This document shows, piece by piece, positions 30,381 through 41,601 of a stretch of DNA of 53,670 nucleotides; positions within the stretch are counted from its first letter, which is position 1; each line of letters begins with the position of its first letter. The position numbers and the translations under genes are program-made. The stretch comes from Legionella sp. (GTDB lineage: Bacteria > Pseudomonadota > Gammaproteobacteria > Legionellales > Legionellaceae), in NCBI GenBank assembly GCA_017306715.1, contig JAFKHV010000024.1, forward strand, positions 1 to 53,670, written 5' to 3'. The notes beneath the pieces are model-generated. The model worked only from the letters and a program-made list of their open reading frames with translations. It searched no databases and had not been told where the DNA came from.

Positions 30381-31823
30381 ATGATTGGATTATTTGAAAA
30401 TATACAAATCGCTTTACCGGAAATGGTTATACTGACCACAGCATGTCTTGCTTTGCTTGCTGATTTATTTACTTCACGTAAATTGAAGTCATTAACCTTT
30501 TTTATCGCGTGCGGTGGTCTTATAGCAGCTGCAGTAACGAGTTTTTTATACGTAGGAATGAATTCAACGACAACCTTTAACGGTCTTTTCGTCGATGACG
30601 ATATGGCTAATTTAATGAAATTCTTCATCTACCTTACTGTTTTATTAAGCTTTATTTATTCACGTTATTATATCAACGAACGTAAAATGCCTACTGGGGA
30701 CTACTATGTGTTGGGTCTTTTCTCAACTTTGGGCATGATGTTCCTTGTTTCAGCTCACTCTATGCTTACTATCTTCCTCGGGTTGGAACTAATGTCTCTA
30801 CCTTTGTACGCGATGACTGCAATCCGTAGAACCGATAGTGATGCTTCAGAAGCGGCAATGAAATATTTTGTCATGGGTTCGATCGCTTCGGCGATGTTAC
30901 TCTATGGCATTTCACTAATGTATGGTGCTACGGGTAAATTGGATTTACTCGAAATTGCTAACGCGATAAGCATGAACGGTCAAGGACAAAATGCTTTACT
31001 ATCGTTTTCTCTAGTGTTTATCTTGGCCGGCGTAAGCTTTAAATTAGCCGCAGTACCTTTCCATATGTGGGCTCCTGATGTTTATCAAGGAGCGCCATCT
31101 TCAGTAACACTATTTATCAGTGCTGCACCAAAAATTGCAGCGTTAGGGATGGCATTCCGTTTATTAACAATTGCTTTCCCAGGACTTACTGATCAATGTC
31201 AACAAATATTAATTGTCATCACTTTGTTATCCACATGTCTGGGTAATTTACTTGCAATAGTGCAAAGTAGTTTGAAGCGATTATTAGCGTACTCGGCGAT
31301 TTCCCATATTGGATATACTTTATTTGGCGTATTAGCAGGAACAGCCGAGGGCTATTCTGCAGCTTTGTATTATATTCTTATTTATTCAATAACGTCAGCT
31401 GCAGCTTTTGGATTAATCGTTCTTATGTCCAACCAGGGAATGGAAGTAGATAGCGTTGATGATCTTAAAGGTTTAAATAAACGTAATCCCTGGTATGCTT
31501 TTCTCATGTTAATTGTGATGTTTTCCATGGCTGGTATACCGCCGACCGTTGGTTTTTTTGCTAAGCTTCTTGTATTAAAAGCTTTAGTTGATGTTCATAT
31601 GACGTGGGTTGCAATAGTCGGTTTGATCTTTACTGTTTTTGGCGCCTATTACTATCTACGTATTGTAAAAATCATGTATTTTGATGAGCCCATTTATATT
31701 GAACCAGTCATAATGAGCAGAGGGAATCGGCTGATTCTATCTTTAAATTGCTTATCACTTATTGTACTTGGTCTTTTTCCCAGTTCGTTAATTGTTTACT
31801 GTGTTAATGCTTTTGCGAATTAA
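30381..31823 (+). CDS. nuoN: NADH-quinone oxidoreductase subunit N
   Basis: NuoN (480 residues) is the ND2-type antiporter-like subunit and last gene of the operon. Family features are [34 protein letters not shown] and [18 protein letters not shown] 65-base spacer containing a strong promoter for the initiator tRNA follows; I see no strong terminator between nuoN and the tRNA. Confidence 0.96.
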   Translation: MIGLFENIQIALPEMVILTTACLALLADLFTSRKLKSLTFFIACGGLIAAAVTSFLYVGMNSTTTFNGLFVDDDMANLMKFFIYLTVLLSFIYSRYYINERKMPTGDYYVLGLFSTLGMMFLVSAHSMLTIFLGLELMSLPLYAMTAIRRTDSDASEAAMKYFVMGSIASAMLLYGISLMYGATGKLDLLEIANAISMNGQGQNALLSFSLVFILAGVSFKLAAVPFHMWAPDVYQGAPSSVTLFISAAPKIAALGMAFRLLTIAFPGLTDQCQQILIVITLLSTCLGNLLAIVQSSLKRLLAYSAISHIGYTLFGVLAGTAEGYSAALYYILIYSITSAAAFGLIVLMSNQGMEVDSVDDLKGLNKRNPWYAFLMLIVMFSMAGIPPTVGFFAKLLVLKALVDVHMTWVAIVGLIFTVFGAYYYLRIVKIMYFDEPIYIEPVIMSRGNRLILSLNCLSLIVLGLFPSSLIVYCVNAFAN

Positions 31824-31846
31824 AGTGATAAACATATTAAAAAGAC

Positions 31847-31875
31847 TTGATATATAACATAACTCTGAGTATAAT
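31847..31875 (+). promoter_or_regulatory. Promoter of the initiator tRNA / nusA operon
   Basis: TTGATA (31847-31852) and a perfect TATAAT (31870-31875) are separated by 17 bases. The predicted transcript start, near 31882, is a few bases before the tRNA. It is the clearest sigma-70 type promoter inside the window apart from the rRNA promoter. Confidence 0.85.
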
Positions 31876-31888
31876 TCATTTCAGTTGA

Positions 31889-31965
<77 letters not shown>

Positions 31966-31972
31966 ATTTTAT

Positions 31973-31996
31973 AAGCCCCTTTTATGGGGTTTTTTA
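31973..31996 (+). terminator. Terminator directly after the initiator tRNA
   Basis: The stem AAGCCCC/GGGGTTT (loop TTTTAT) is followed by a T run starting at 31990. It would release much of the transcript after the tRNA, so that only read-through reaches rimP-nusA. Confidence 0.8.
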
Positions 31997-32090
31997 TTAC
32001 CCGGGAATAGCCTGCAATTGGCTCTGTTATTCAGCCTGCGAGTTTATGTTTACACAGGGTACATTAACATTGTACCACGTCAATTGGCTT

Positions 32091-32111
32091 GGGCGTATGC
32101 GCCCTTTTTTT
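32091..32111 (+). terminator. Second leader terminator just before rimP
   Basis: A five-pair stem, GGGCG/CGCCC with loop TATG, followed by seven T ends 12 bases before the rimP ATG. Upstream, at 32058-32076, lies another hairpin (GGTACA/TGTACC). The arrangement looks like a transcription-control leader and not a plain end of a gene, since coding starts immediately afterwards. Confidence 0.65.
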
Positions 32112-32123
32112 GTTTATAATGCT

Positions 32124-32567
32124 ATGATTCAAGACGAACTAGAACAATTATTAGAACCAACCCTTCAAGACATGGGCTATGTACTTTGGGGATGTGAATA
32201 TCTTGCACAGGGCAAACACTCTCTTTTGCGAATTTATATCGATAAAGAAGAAGGAATTGATATTGATGATTGCCAACAAGTTAGTCATCAAGTAAGCGCT
32301 CTACTAGACGTTGAAGATCCCATACCGGGTAACTATAGTCTTGAGGTCTCTTCTCCTGGTATTCCTCGGCCATTATTTAAAAATTGGCAATTCGAGTTGT
32401 ACGTGGGTCATGATGTCCAAATTAAAACGTTTAAACCTATTGCGGGAAAGCGTAAACTACAAGGCAGGATAATTTCTGTATCTTCGGATACTTTCGTACT
32501 AAATGTTCATGATGAAGTTCATGAGTTATTTTTTTCAAATGTTGTTAAAGCATATTTGGCAGATTAG
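32124..32567 (+). CDS. rimP: Ribosome maturation factor RimP
   Basis: RimP (147 residues) helps assemble the 30S subunit. From the ATG at 32124 the protein starts [19 protein letters not shown], with the family motifs LRIYID and [15 protein letters not shown], and a C-terminal Sm-like barrel. Longer frames from 32046 or 32097 would translate through the leader hairpin and add an unconserved peptide. No Shine-Dalgarno sequence is visible before 32124, and TATAAT at 32115-32120 overlaps that place, so the start is not certain. Confidence 0.88.
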   Translation: MIQDELEQLLEPTLQDMGYVLWGCEYLAQGKHSLLRIYIDKEEGIDIDDCQQVSHQVSALLDVEDPIPGNYSLEVSSPGIPRPLFKNWQFELYVGHDVQIKTFKPIAGKRKLQGRIISVSSDTFVLNVHDEVHELFFSNVVKAYLAD

Positions 32568-32578
32568 AGGGGCGAACA

Positions 32579-34051
32579 ATGAGCAAAGAATTGTTATTAG
32601 TTGCTGAGGCGCTATCGAATGAACGAGGCGTCAGTAAAGAGGTGATTATACTTGCTATCCAAGCCGCATTGGAGTCCGCAACTCGTAAAATCTTTGGTCT
32701 AGACATTGGTGTACGTATTAAGCTAGATCCTCGATCTGGAGAATACGAAACCTTTAGATACTGGGATGTCGTTGATGAATATGATTTAGAATTCCCTGAG
32801 CGCCAAATGACTCTTGAGCAGGCCAAAGAACGTAATCCTTCAATTCAGATTAATGAACGGATTGAAGAGCCTATGTCTTCTATCGAATTTGGTCGTATAG
32901 AAGCTCAGGCGGCCCGTCAAGTTATTATGCAGAAAGTTCGTGAAGCTGAGCGTGAATTAGTAATCGATCAATTCAGAAGTAAACTTGGTCAGCTTGTTTA
33001 TGGGACAGTAAAAAAAGTTACCCGGGATAATATAATCATTGATTTAGGTGGTAAAGCAGAAGCTTTTTTACCTCGATCTGAAATGCTGCCCCATGAAATG
33101 TTCCGTACTAATGATCGTGTCAGGGCCTATCTATATGAGATTACCCCTCAGGCTCGGGGACCACAGCTTTTCGTAAGTAGAACACGAAATGAGATGCTAA
33201 TTGAGCTTTTTCGTATCGAAGTACCAGAGATTGGTGAAAATGTAATTGATGTAAAAGCGGCTGCTCGTGATCCCGGAAATCGTGCAAAAATTGCTGTTAA
33301 AACTAATGACGGGCGTATTGATCCGGTCGGAGCCTGCGTAGGTATGAGAGGCGCCAGGGTACAAGCGGTTTCAAGTGAGCTCGGTGGAGAACGTGTTGAT
33401 ATTATTCTCTGGGATGATAATCCTGCACAACTCGTAATCAATGCAATGGCGCCTGCTGATATCTCATCCATCGTCGTTGATGAGGATACACACACCATGG
33501 ACCTGGCTGTTGAAAAAGATCAGCTATCTCAAGCGATTGGAAGAAATGGTCAAAATGTCCGATTAGCAAGCCAGCTCACGGGCTGGACACTGAATGTAAT
33601 GACTACTGACGAATTCGAAAACAAAAATCAGGAAGAATCAAGTAAAATTATCAAGCTATTTACAAACTCATTACAAATTGATGAAGAAATTGCATCATTA
33701 CTCGTGGCGCATGGATTTTCAACGCTTGAAGAGGTTGCTTACGTACCTAAGGAAGAGTTACTTGCAATCGAAGAGTTCGATGAAGAAATAGTTGATGAGT
33801 TAAGAAATAGAGCGAACGATAATCTGTTAACCATGGCTTTGACTGGTGATAAAGCCGAAAAGGTTGAAGACTCATTATTAAATATGGAAGGCGTTACTGC
33901 GGAGTTAGCTGCCAAGTTTGCAGAACGCGGAATACACTCTATGGAAGATCTAGCTGAGCAATCTGTAGATGAGCTTCTGGAAATTGAAGGAATGACTGAA
34001 GAAAATGCAGGTGCTCTAATAATGAAGGCTAGAGAACCTTGGTTTTCCTGA
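32579..34051 (+). CDS. nusA: Transcription termination/antitermination factor NusA
   Basis: NusA (490 residues) binds RNA polymerase, promoting pausing and termination, or antitermination in rRNA operons together with the boxA machinery. Domains in order are: the polymerase-binding N-terminal domain (1-130), S1 (about 134-200), two KH domains (about 200-345, with GMRGARVQ and [10 protein letters not shown]), and two acidic C-terminal AR repeats with helix-hairpin-helix pattern. A good AGAGGGG precedes the ATG. The gene lies in rimP-nusA-infB; in E. coli NusA controls its own operon. Confidence 0.97.
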   Translation: MSKELLLVAEALSNERGVSKEVIILAIQAALESATRKIFGLDIGVRIKLDPRSGEYETFRYWDVVDEYDLEFPERQMTLEQAKERNPSIQINERIEEPMSSIEFGRIEAQAARQVIMQKVREAERELVIDQFRSKLGQLVYGTVKKVTRDNIIIDLGGKAEAFLPRSEMLPHEMFRTNDRVRAYLYEITPQARGPQLFVSRTRNEMLIELFRIEVPEIGENVIDVKAAARDPGNRAKIAVKTNDGRIDPVGACVGMRGARVQAVSSELGGERVDIILWDDNPAQLVINAMAPADISSIVVDEDTHTMDLAVEKDQLSQAIGRNGQNVRLASQLTGWTLNVMTTDEFENKNQEESSKIIKLFTNSLQIDEEIASLLVAHGFSTLEEVAYVPKEELLAIEEFDEEIVDELRNRANDNLLTMALTGDKAEKVEDSLLNMEGVTAELAAKFAERGIHSMEDLAEQSVDELLEIEGMTEENAGALIMKAREPWFS

Positions 34052-34106
34052 TTGATAAGTATATGATACTTCGCATAGTGCGAGATGATGAAATTAATAA
34101 ATACAA

Positions 34107-34142
34107 TGCAGCAGGTTGTAGCTAAATGCAACTGTGGCTGTA
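34107..34142 (+). other. Imperfect hairpin in the nusA-infB spacer
   Basis: Two arms containing GCAGC...GTTG and CAAC...GCTG can pair (inner GGTTG/CAACT, outer TGCAGC/GGCTGT with a 1x3 internal loop), closing a ten-base loop. There is no following T run, so it is not a terminator. It ends 16 bases before the infB ATG and could act as an RNA processing or translation-control element. Confidence 0.4.
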
Positions 34143-34158
34143 CAAAGGGGACTAAAAT

Positions 34159-36726
34159 ATGGCGGATGTGACGGTTAAACAATTAGCTCAAGTGGTCGGT
34201 ATTCCGGTTGAACGCTTATTGAACCAGTTACAGGAAGCAGGATTGTCATTTACTGATGATCAACAAACTGTGAATGAAGAGCAAAAGCGTATACTACTGA
34301 ACCATTTAAAAGGAAGTACGATACGTGATAACCAAATTTCTCCTGACCGAATTACTTTGAAGCGAAAAAGTCTCTCTCAAGTAACTGTAGGACATGACAC
34401 TCATACCGGCAAAACGGTAAGTGTTGAAGTTAGAAAGAAAAAAATCTTTGTTAAACGCAGCACACTGGTTGAAACTGCTGAATCTGATGACACGCAGGTT
34501 ATCGAGGAAACAAATAACGATGAATTGTTTAATCATGTTACTCCTCAGGCTGACGAAAATCTAAGTCCGAAAGAGGAAATCCTTGATGAAGAAGTTAACC
34601 AACAAGAGCTAAGTAGTTCTGATGAGGTTACGACTGAAGAGCAAAGCAATAATGAAGAAAAAATTGAGATTGATAATTTATCAGCGATAGAAGAAGCTTC
34701 TGCTCCTGCTATTAAAGTTAAAGAAGAGAAAGTTGAACGTGTAGTTAAAAAGAAGCATACAGAGCAGGCACCTGAGGCTGACTCCGATTATAAAAAAGGT
34801 AAGAAAAAGCAAAAATATCAAACTACCTTTGAACGAGATGAAGAAGAACAAGAGGCTGCACGTCGTGGTGGACGTAATAAATTTAAAAAGCGTAAAGGAA
34901 ACGAAAAATCAGATAAATATAGAGAAGCTGAAGAGAGACTTACGCATGGTTTTGCTTTACCAACCGCACCCGTGATCCGCGAAGTAATTATTCCTGAGAC
35001 AATTACCGTTGCAGAATTAGCTAAACGAATGTCTGTTAAAGCGGCCGAAGTGATTAAGGTAATGATGACTTTGGGAGCGATGGCGACAATTAACCAGGTT
35101 ATCGACCAAGAAACTGCTGTTATTGTTGTTGAAGAAATGGGTCATAGACCACATGTTATTAAAGAAGATGCTGTAGAACTTAATCTTGATGAAGCTTTAT
35201 CTAAAGGTAGCCACACTGAAACACGTGCACCTGTAGTCACGATTATGGGACATGTGGATCACGGTAAAACCTCTTTATTAGACTATATTCGCCGTACTAA
35301 AGTCGCCTCGGGAGAGGCCGGTGGGATTACCCAGCATATAGGGGCATACCACGTAAGTACCCCTAAAGGCGAGGTTACTTTTTTAGATACACCTGGACAC
35401 GCGGCATTTACTGCTATGCGTGCTCGTGGTGCACAAGTAACGGATATTGTTATCCTTATTGTAGCCGCAGATGATGGTGTTAAACCACAAACTATCGAAG
35501 CGATTCAACATGCTAAAGCGGCGAAAGTTCCCATGATTGTAGCGATCAACAAGATTGATAAAGCAGATGCTGATCCTGAACGAGTTATGAACGAACTTAC
35601 ACAGTACGAAGTCATCCCGGAAAATTGGGGTGGTGATACCATGTTTGTGAATATATCAGCTAAGTCAGGATTGGGAATAGATGAACTTCTAGATGCAATT
35701 TTATTACAAGCAGAGGTATTAGAATTAACCGCTGTAGTTGATGGCGCAGCTAAAGGCGTCGTCATCGAATCAAGATTAGATAAAGGACGAGGACCAGTTG
35801 CGACGGTACTCGTTCAAAGTGGCACGTTACATAAGGGTGATATTATTCTGGCCGGTTTCCAATATGGTCGTGTGCGTGCATTAATCGCGGATAATGGCTC
35901 AATGGTAGATAGTGCTGGCCCATCGATCCCAGTTGAAGTACTTGGTTTATCTGCGATTCCTCATGCTGGCGATGAAGCGGTAGTCGTTCCTGATGAAAAG
36001 AAAGCTCGAGAGGTAGCATTATTTCGTCAGGGTAAATTCCGCGATGTTAAGTTAGCACGTAGACAAAAATCAACCTTGGAAGGCATCATGGAAAATATGA
36101 CTGCTGCAGAATCCAAGATGCTCAATATAGTATTAAAAGCAGATGTACAGGGTTCTGTAGAAGCTATTGCTGATGCTTTAGTAAAACTATCAAATGATGA
36201 GGTCAAGGTCGCTGTTATTTCAAGTGGTGTTGGTGGTATTACTGAATCTGACGTTCACTTGGCAATTGCTTCAAATGCACTTCTAATCGGCTTTAATGTG
36301 AGAGCAGACTCGACCGCTAAACGCTTGGCTGAACAAGAATCAGTCTCTCTACATTATTATAGTGTTATCTATGATATCGTGGATCAGATTAAAGGCGCAC
36401 TAACAGGTATGCTTGCACCACAATTTAAAGAAGAAATTGTGGGTATCGCTGAAGTCCGTGATGTATTCCGCTCACCAAAAATTGGTGCTATTGCTGGTTG
36501 TATGGTTGTTGAAGGCGTGTTAAAAAGAAATAATCCGATACGTGTCTTGCGTTCGAACGTTGTTATATATGAGGGAACTCTCGAATCTTTACGACGATTC
36601 AAAGATGATGTTCTCGAGGTGAGACAGGGTTTTGAATGTGGTATCGGGGTGAAAAATTACAATGACGTTAAGCCTGGTGATTTGATTGAAGTATACGAGA
36701 CCGTTGAAATTAAACGTGATTTATAA
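34159..36726 (+). CDS. infB: Translation initiation factor IF-2
   Basis: IF-2 (855 residues) is the GTPase that brings initiator tRNA to the 30S subunit and joins the 50S. The N-terminal domain starts [14 protein letters not shown], followed by a long acidic/Lys-rich linker (about 100-265). The second N2 helix region is [19 protein letters not shown]. The G domain carries GHVDHGKTS (G1), DTPGHAAF (G3) and NKIDK (G4). Domains II-IV and the tRNA-binding C-terminal barrel follow. Only a two-base gap separates it from rbfA. Confidence 0.97.
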   Translation: MADVTVKQLAQVVGIPVERLLNQLQEAGLSFTDDQQTVNEEQKRILLNHLKGSTIRDNQISPDRITLKRKSLSQVTVGHDTHTGKTVSVEVRKKKIFVKRSTLVETAESDDTQVIEETNNDELFNHVTPQADENLSPKEEILDEEVNQQELSSSDEVTTEEQSNNEEKIEIDNLSAIEEASAPAIKVKEEKVERVVKKKHTEQAPEADSDYKKGKKKQKYQTTFERDEEEQEAARRGGRNKFKKRKGNEKSDKYREAEERLTHGFALPTAPVIREVIIPETITVAELAKRMSVKAAEVIKVMMTLGAMATINQVIDQETAVIVVEEMGHRPHVIKEDAVELNLDEALSKGSHTETRAPVVTIMGHVDHGKTSLLDYIRRTKVASGEAGGITQHIGAYHVSTPKGEVTFLDTPGHAAFTAMRARGAQVTDIVILIVAADDGVKPQTIEAIQHAKAAKVPMIVAINKIDKADADPERVMNELTQYEVIPENWGGDTMFVNISAKSGLGIDELLDAILLQAEVLELTAVVDGAAKGVVIESRLDKGRGPVATVLVQSGTLHKGDIILAGFQYGRVRALIADNGSMVDSAGPSIPVEVLGLSAIPHAGDEAVVVPDEKKAREVALFRQGKFRDVKLARRQKSTLEGIMENMTAAESKMLNIVLKADVQGSVEAIADALVKLSNDEVKVAVISSGVGGITESDVHLAIASNALLIGFNVRADSTAKRLAEQESVSLHYYSVIYDIVDQIKGALTGMLAPQFKEEIVGIAEVRDVFRSPKIGAIAGCMVVEGVLKRNNPIRVLRSNVVIYEGTLESLRRFKDDVLEVRQGFECGIGVKNYNDVKPGDLIEVYETVEIKRDL

Positions 36727-36728
36727 TT

Positions 36729-37112
36729 ATGGCTCAAAATTTTAAAAGAACAGATCGAATTGCTGCGACTATTCAGCGAAAGTTAGCAGAGATTATACCT
36801 AAAGAAATCAAAGACCCCCGATTAGGGACTATGGTTTCAATCTCTGCAGTAAAAGTAACCGCTGATTTGGGACATGCTAAAATTTACTTTACGACGCTTG
36901 CTGACCCCACGTTAACCGCCTCAATTTTAAATGGTGCAGCAGGATATTTGCGAACGGCTTTAGCGCGTACTATTACGTTTAGAACGGTTCCTCAATTAAG
37001 ATTTGTTTATGATGAGTCAATCGAATATGCCAGCCGTTTAAATCACTTGATTAATCAGGTTAATCCCTCAGAGGATGATACGCATTCTGAGGACAATACA
37101 GAAGAGAATTGA
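36729..37112 (+). CDS. rbfA: 30S ribosome-binding factor RbfA
   Basis: RbfA (127 residues) binds the 5' helix of 16S rRNA late in 30S assembly and is needed in the cold. The KH-type fold pattern is seen, with [17 protein letters not shown] at the start, [30 protein letters not shown] core (residues 32-57) and [17 protein letters not shown]. The C-terminal tail is acidic. The stop TGA is followed one base later by the truB GTG. Confidence 0.95.
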   Translation: MAQNFKRTDRIAATIQRKLAEIIPKEIKDPRLGTMVSISAVKVTADLGHAKIYFTTLADPTLTASILNGAAGYLRTALARTITFRTVPQLRFVYDESIEYASRLNHLINQVNPSEDDTHSEDNTEEN

Positions 37113-37113
37113 T

Positions 37114-38016
37114 GTGAGTGATTCTAACTGTCCTCATGGTTTATTATTACTTAATAAACCTCAAGGGATGACTTCAAATAAAGCATTATTAATCACTAAA
37201 AAGCTGTTTGCAGTTAAAAAAGCGGGTCATACTGGAAGTTTGGATCCTCTTGCCACAGGAATGTTACCTATCTGCCTTGGTGAAGCAACCAAGGTCAGTC
37301 AATTTTTATTAGATGCCAATAAATGTTATCATGCCAAAGCCATTTTAGGTGTTAAAACGGACTCCGCCGATCGCTTGGGGAAAGTTACGTCTTATAATAA
37401 AAGTTTTCGCATCAAAGAAAGTGATTTTATAAATATATTATCCCTTTATCGCGGTTCAATTTCTCAAATTCCTTCAATGTTTTCTGCATTAAAACATAAA
37501 GGGCTTCCTTTATATAAGTTAGCACGTAAAGGGATAGAGATTGAGCGTGAGACACGACAAGTGACTATCCATCAATTGCTTTTACACGAATTTGATGGTG
37601 CGCAATTTTCAATTACTGTGGAATGCAGTAAAGGTACATACATTCGCAATTTAGTTGAGGATATTGGCGCAAGCTTGGGTCTGGGAGCCCATTTAACTTT
37701 ATTGCATCGCATTTATACTGCTGGTTTACAAGACTATCCTATGTATACTCTTGAGGAGTTACAAAAGATGACTTTTCAAGAGCGTTTGCAATGTATTATA
37801 CCTATGGATAAAGCGATTGAACATTTTCCCAAAATGATGCTTTCTAGCCATGAAACAAATGCTATCAGGCAAGGGAAGTCACTTTTAAGAGAAAATTTTC
37901 TAACCGATGCCGAGAATGTTCGCTTATATAATGAGCAACAACAATTTATTGGTTTAGGTACCTTTGACGTTCAGGGCGTGTTAAAAGCGAAGCGGTTGTT
38001 AGCTTATTCAAATTAA
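37114..38016 (+). CDS. truB: tRNA pseudouridine-55 synthase TruB
   Basis: TruB makes pseudouridine 55 in the T-loop of almost all tRNAs. I chose the GTG at 37114, directly after the rbfA stop, which gives 300 residues and the start VSDSNCPHGLLLLNKPQGMTS; the longer frame from 37075 overlaps rbfA. The catalytic aspartate is D44 in GHTGSLDPLATGMLP. CSKGTYIRNLVEDIG is the second conserved motif. A C-terminal PUA-like domain ends the protein. Confidence 0.94.
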   Translation: MSDSNCPHGLLLLNKPQGMTSNKALLITKKLFAVKKAGHTGSLDPLATGMLPICLGEATKVSQFLLDANKCYHAKAILGVKTDSADRLGKVTSYNKSFRIKESDFINILSLYRGSISQIPSMFSALKHKGLPLYKLARKGIEIERETRQVTIHQLLLHEFDGAQFSITVECSKGTYIRNLVEDIGASLGLGAHLTLLHRIYTAGLQDYPMYTLEELQKMTFQERLQCIIPMDKAIEHFPKMMLSSHETNAIRQGKSLLRENFLTDAENVRLYNEQQQFIGLGTFDVQGVLKAKRLLAYSN

Positions 38017-38062
38017 TTTTTATATTTTTTTTGAAAAAAATGCACAAAATATTTTACAAGAC

Positions 38063-38091
38063 TTGTGTCATTTGATATGCCTTGGTAGAAT
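38063..38091 (+). promoter_or_regulatory. Promoter of rpsO
   Basis: TTGTGT (38063-38068) and TAGAAT (38086-38091) are separated by 17 bases in the 116-base spacer between truB and rpsO. The predicted start is about 35 bases before the rpsO ATG. Confidence 0.65.
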
Positions 38092-38132
38092 GATCGCCTT
38101 TAACGAATACTAAGTAGTTCCGGGAGTGAAGA

Positions 38133-38408
38133 ATGTCGCTAAGTAGCGCAGATAAAGCAGCAATTGTAAATGAGTTCAAGCGTGATGACAAAGATACAGG
38201 TTCACCTGAAGTTCAGGTTTCTTTAATTACTAGCCGTATTAAATACTTAACTGAACACTTTAAAGAGCATAAAAAAGATTTTCACTCACGTCGTGGATTA
38301 CAGCATTTAGTTAACAAGCGCCGTAAGTTATTAAAGTATTTAAAGACTAAAGACTATGCTCGTTATCAAACATTAATTCAAAAATTAGAATTGAGAGATT
38401 CTTATTGA
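38133..38408 (+). CDS. rpsO: 30S ribosomal protein S15
   Basis: S15 (91 residues, close to the usual 88-89) binds 16S rRNA early in assembly. Family features DTGSPEVQV, the helix [18 protein letters not shown] and the end [12 protein letters not shown] are visible. It has its own promoter and terminator. In E. coli S15 represses its own translation through a leader pseudoknot; a similar element in the 38098-38132 leader is possible but not evident. Confidence 0.97.
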   Translation: MSLSSADKAAIVNEFKRDDKDTGSPEVQVSLITSRIKYLTEHFKEHKKDFHSRRGLQHLVNKRRKLLKYLKTKDYARYQTLIQKLELRDSY

Positions 38409-38461
38409 TCTTAGAATTACCTATCCCTAACGGTGGGATATCAACAAACCAGATTTAAATA

Positions 38462-38486
38462 AGGCGCTTCTTTGCGCCTTTTTTTC
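38462..38486 (+). terminator. Terminator between rpsO and pnp
   Basis: The stem AGGCGC/GCGCCT with loop TTCTTT is followed by seven T. It ends the rpsO transcript; in E. coli, partial read-through at this place feeds pnp. Confidence 0.85.
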
Positions 38487-38513
38487 ATTATAATGATTAG
38501 AGAGGAATAACTC

Positions 38514-40676
38514 GTGGCTAAGTATACAAAAGAGATAGCATTTGGTGACCACAAATTAATTTTAGAAACCGGTGAAGTTGCTCGCCAAGCTGACGGAGCA
38601 GTACTTGCTAGCATGGACGGCACCCAAGTATTAGTTACTGTTGTTAGTAAAAAAGAGGGTGGTGAAAATAATAGTTTTTTTCCATTGACTGTTAATTACC
38701 AAGAAAAATATTATGCAATTGGTAAAATTCCTGGTGGCTTTAACAAACGTGAAGGCCGTCCAAGTGATCATGAGACGTTAATCTCGCGATTAATCGATAG
38801 ACCAATCCGTCCTTTATTCCCTGAATCATTCACAAATGAAGTACAGATTATTGCTACAGTTCTGTCCTATAATCCAGATGTATCTTCAGACATAATTGCC
38901 ATGATTGGTGCGTCAGCAGCACTGGCAATTTCGGGTGTGCCTTTCGATGGCCCTATCGGTGCGGCTCGAGTAGGTTATAAAGATGGTGTTTATTTACTTA
39001 ATCCTGGAAAAAAAGCTTTGGAGCACTCGCAACTTGATTTAGTCGTTGCGGGAACAAAAGATGCTATTTTAATGGTTGAGTCCGAGGCAAAAGAATTAAG
39101 TGAAGATGTTATGCGTGGCGCCATAATGTATGGGCATGACATGATGAAAAGTGTCATCAAAGCTATTGAGGAACTCGCTAAAGAAGCTGGCAAATCGCGT
39201 TGGAATTGGGTTGCTCCTGAGACCAATATTTCTCTGCAAACACGTATCGAAGAAATGATGGCTCAAGAAGTCTCTTCTGCCTACTTATTGAAAGATAAAC
39301 AAGAGCGTTATCAGCGCCTTTCGGAACTTAGAGAACAGACTGTAAGTAGCTTAATTGCAGAAAATAATGAACTCAATCCGGAGAGCATTAATAACCTTTT
39401 TGGTGCGCTGGAGAGCAGAATTGTGCGCGAACGCATACTTGCAGGTGAGCCACGCATTGATGGACGTGATAATCGTACCGTTCGTCCTATCGCTATCCGT
39501 ACAAAGTTCCTGGACAGAACCCACGGTTCATGTCTTTTCACACGTGGTGAAACGCAAGCAATTGCAGTAGCAACTTTAGGTAATGATCGTGATGCCCAAA
39601 TGTTAGATGGCATTAATGGTGAAGCTAAAGACCGGTTTATGTTGCATTATAATTTCCCACCGTTTTCAGTAGGTGAGACGGGTATGGTCGGAAGTCCTAA
39701 ACGACGTGAAATTGGGCATGGTCGTCTGGCTAAGAGAGCATTAATGGCCGTGCTTCCAAGTGTTAGTGAGTTCCCGTACGTGTTACGTGTTGTTTCTGAA
39801 ATCACAGAATCAAACGGTTCTAGTTCTATGGCGACTGTTTGCGGTAGTAGTTTGGCTCTTATGGATGCTGGTGTTCCTCTTAAAGCTCCTGTGGCGGGTG
39901 TCGCTATGGGATTAATAAAAGAGGGTGATCGATTCGCTGTTTTAACCGATATTTTAGGTGATGAAGATCATCTGGGAGATATGGACTTTAAAGTAGCGGG
40001 TACGGAAAAAGGGATCACTGCTTTACAAATGGATATTAAGATAAGTGGTATTACCAATGAAATAATGGAGCAGGCATTAGAACAAGCTTTGGAAGGTCGC
40101 ATGCACATTCTGAATGTCATGAACAATGCCCTTGCAGAACACCGAGATGAGTTATCACAACATGCTCCGAGAATTACAACGATGAAAGTTGCTGAAGATA
40201 AAATTCGCACCATTATCGGAAAAGGTGGGGCTACTATTAAGGGCTTAATTGAGAGCACTGGAGTATCCATTGATATTGATGATACAGGAGTAGTACAGCT
40301 CTTTTCTCCAGATTTAGTTGCTCTTGAAGAAGCTCAAAAGCAAATTAAAGCATTAATAGCTGAAGTTGAAGTAGGGCAAACTTACCAAGGAAAAGTAAGC
40401 AAGATTGTTGATTTCGGTGCATTCATTAATTTATTGCCAGGCAAAGACGGTTTATTACATATATCGCAAATTTGTGCTGCTCGTGATCAAAAAGTGGATC
40501 AGGTATTAAGTGAAGGTCAGGAGATTGAAGTTTTTGTTGCGGGTGTAGATAAACAAGGTAGGGTCAAACTCGAGTGGAAAGACAAGCCTCAGGCGGCAGT
40601 TCCCGTAGAGGAAGTTGCTGCTGCACCGGCTGAAATGGAGCCAACAACAGAAAAACATTCTGAGGAAGAGGAATAG
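38514..40676 (+). CDS. pnp: Polyribonucleotide nucleotidyltransferase (PNPase)
   Basis: PNPase (720 residues) is a phosphorolytic 3'-5' exoribonuclease and core of the RNA degradosome. Two RNase PH domains flank a helical domain; the second has [12 protein letters not shown] and the active-site region around [14 protein letters not shown] domain ([10 protein letters not shown]) and an S1 domain ([13 protein letters not shown]) follow, with an acidic Ala/Pro/Glu tail. It starts with GTG at 38514, with AGAGGAA upstream. The spacing after rpsO is the conserved rpsO-pnp pair. Confidence 0.97.
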   Translation: MAKYTKEIAFGDHKLILETGEVARQADGAVLASMDGTQVLVTVVSKKEGGENNSFFPLTVNYQEKYYAIGKIPGGFNKREGRPSDHETLISRLIDRPIRPLFPESFTNEVQIIATVLSYNPDVSSDIIAMIGASAALAISGVPFDGPIGAARVGYKDGVYLLNPGKKALEHSQLDLVVAGTKDAILMVESEAKELSEDVMRGAIMYGHDMMKSVIKAIEELAKEAGKSRWNWVAPETNISLQTRIEEMMAQEVSSAYLLKDKQERYQRLSELREQTVSSLIAENNELNPESINNLFGALESRIVRERILAGEPRIDGRDNRTVRPIAIRTKFLDRTHGSCLFTRGETQAIAVATLGNDRDAQMLDGINGEAKDRFMLHYNFPPFSVGETGMVGSPKRREIGHGRLAKRALMAVLPSVSEFPYVLRVVSEITESNGSSSMATVCGSSLALMDAGVPLKAPVAGVAMGLIKEGDRFAVLTDILGDEDHLGDMDFKVAGTEKGITALQMDIKISGITNEIMEQALEQALEGRMHILNVMNNALAEHRDELSQHAPRITTMKVAEDKIRTIIGKGGATIKGLIESTGVSIDIDDTGVVQLFSPDLVALEEAQKQIKALIAEVEVGQTYQGKVSKIVDFGAFINLLPGKDGLLHISQICAARDQKVDQVLSEGQEIEVFVAGVDKQGRVKLEWKDKPQAAVPVEEVAAAPAEMEPTTEKHSEEEE

Positions 40677-40687
40677 AATGATATCAC

Positions 40688-40722
40688 GAGCGCTTCTTTT
40701 TAGAGGCGCTCTGTTATTTTAT
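40688..40722 (+). terminator. Terminator of pnp
   Basis: A ten-pair stem (GAGCGCTTCT with AGAGGCGCTC, one G-U pair, loop TTTT) at 40688-40711 is followed by a T-rich stretch. It reaches the end of the convergent lysR-type gene. Confidence 0.75.
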
Positions 40723-41585
40723 TAACAAGTGTAAAAATCGATAAATTGACGCACTTTGGGTTGTAAATAACGATCGGGTTGATAATACAAAAAGACAGGT
40801 TGTACTTGTCGTTGGTATTCAGGAAGTATCTCTACTAAACGACCATCAGCGATCGCATCCGCAACGACATAATCATGTAAATTCACAATTCCCATACCCA
40901 GTAGAGCACATTGTTTCATTGCACCACTATCGTTCAACCATAAAATTGGTTTAATCTGTATAGAGCTTCCATCATTAAAATTAATTAAATCATTCGGATT
41001 CCTCATACTGTGCGTTATAAACTGATGTTTGGTTAGTTCTGTCGGTCCTTTAGGCGTCCCAAAGTTCATAAGATATTGTGGTGATGCGCACAGAATGTAA
41101 CGAGTATCAGCAATTCTTTTGCGTACTAATCCGGGAGGTCCATCCATGGATATACCAAAGATGATATCAATTTGTTCATTAAGCATGTCTGGGAATCGCT
41201 CAGCTAGTTCGATTTTAACGTCCAATTCAGGATAATTAGATAGAAAATTGGATAACTTAGGTAAGAGGTAATTGAAAGCGAAATACCGATTGCTTGTAAC
41301 GATTAAAGTACCAGTAACACGTTCCATGCTCAGATTTATCGCCTTTTCAGCTACTTGCAAATAATTTAATGCCTCTTGTGCCTTTTGGAAATAAAGCTTT
41401 CCAAGCTCCGTTAATTGAATATGGCGAGTTGTCCGTTGTAATAAAGTTGTATTTAAATTGCGCTCTAGCTGTTTAATATGTCGTGAAATGGCTGCAGTTG
41501 AACAATTTAATTTTTTAGCTGCGGCGGTAAAGCCTCCCTCATTAATAACCGCAATAAATGTCTCTATATGCGTTAATTTATTCAT
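40722..41585 (-). CDS. LysR-family transcriptional regulator
   Basis: A 287-residue regulator with an N-terminal winged helix-turn-helix (about 3-62, with GGFTAAAKKLNCSTAAISRH) and a C-terminal periplasmic-binding-protein-like effector domain (about 90-287, starting GTLIVTSNRYFAF). The inducer is unknown. It diverges from an MFS transporter across a 94-base spacer that contains an inverted repeat, so it most likely controls that gene and its own. It is similar in build to regulators of drug or metabolite exporters. Confidence 0.92.
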   Translation of the reverse strand: MNKLTHIETFIAVINEGGFTAAAKKLNCSTAAISRHIKQLERNLNTTLLQRTTRHIQLTELGKLYFQKAQEALNYLQVAEKAINLSMERVTGTLIVTSNRYFAFNYLLPKLSNFLSNYPELDVKIELAERFPDMLNEQIDIIFGISMDGPPGLVRKRIADTRYILCASPQYLMNFGTPKGPTELTKHQFITHSMRNPNDLINFNDGSSIQIKPILWLNDSGAMKQCALLGMGIVNLHDYVVADAIADGRLVEILPEYQRQVQPVFLYYQPDRYLQPKVRQFIDFYTC

Positions 41586-41601
41586 ATTTTTGCAAAAAAA
41601 G

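Noticed and set aside
33148..33498. 116-residue frame opposite to nusA
   Set aside because: A shadow of the NusA KH domains, with no own start signals.
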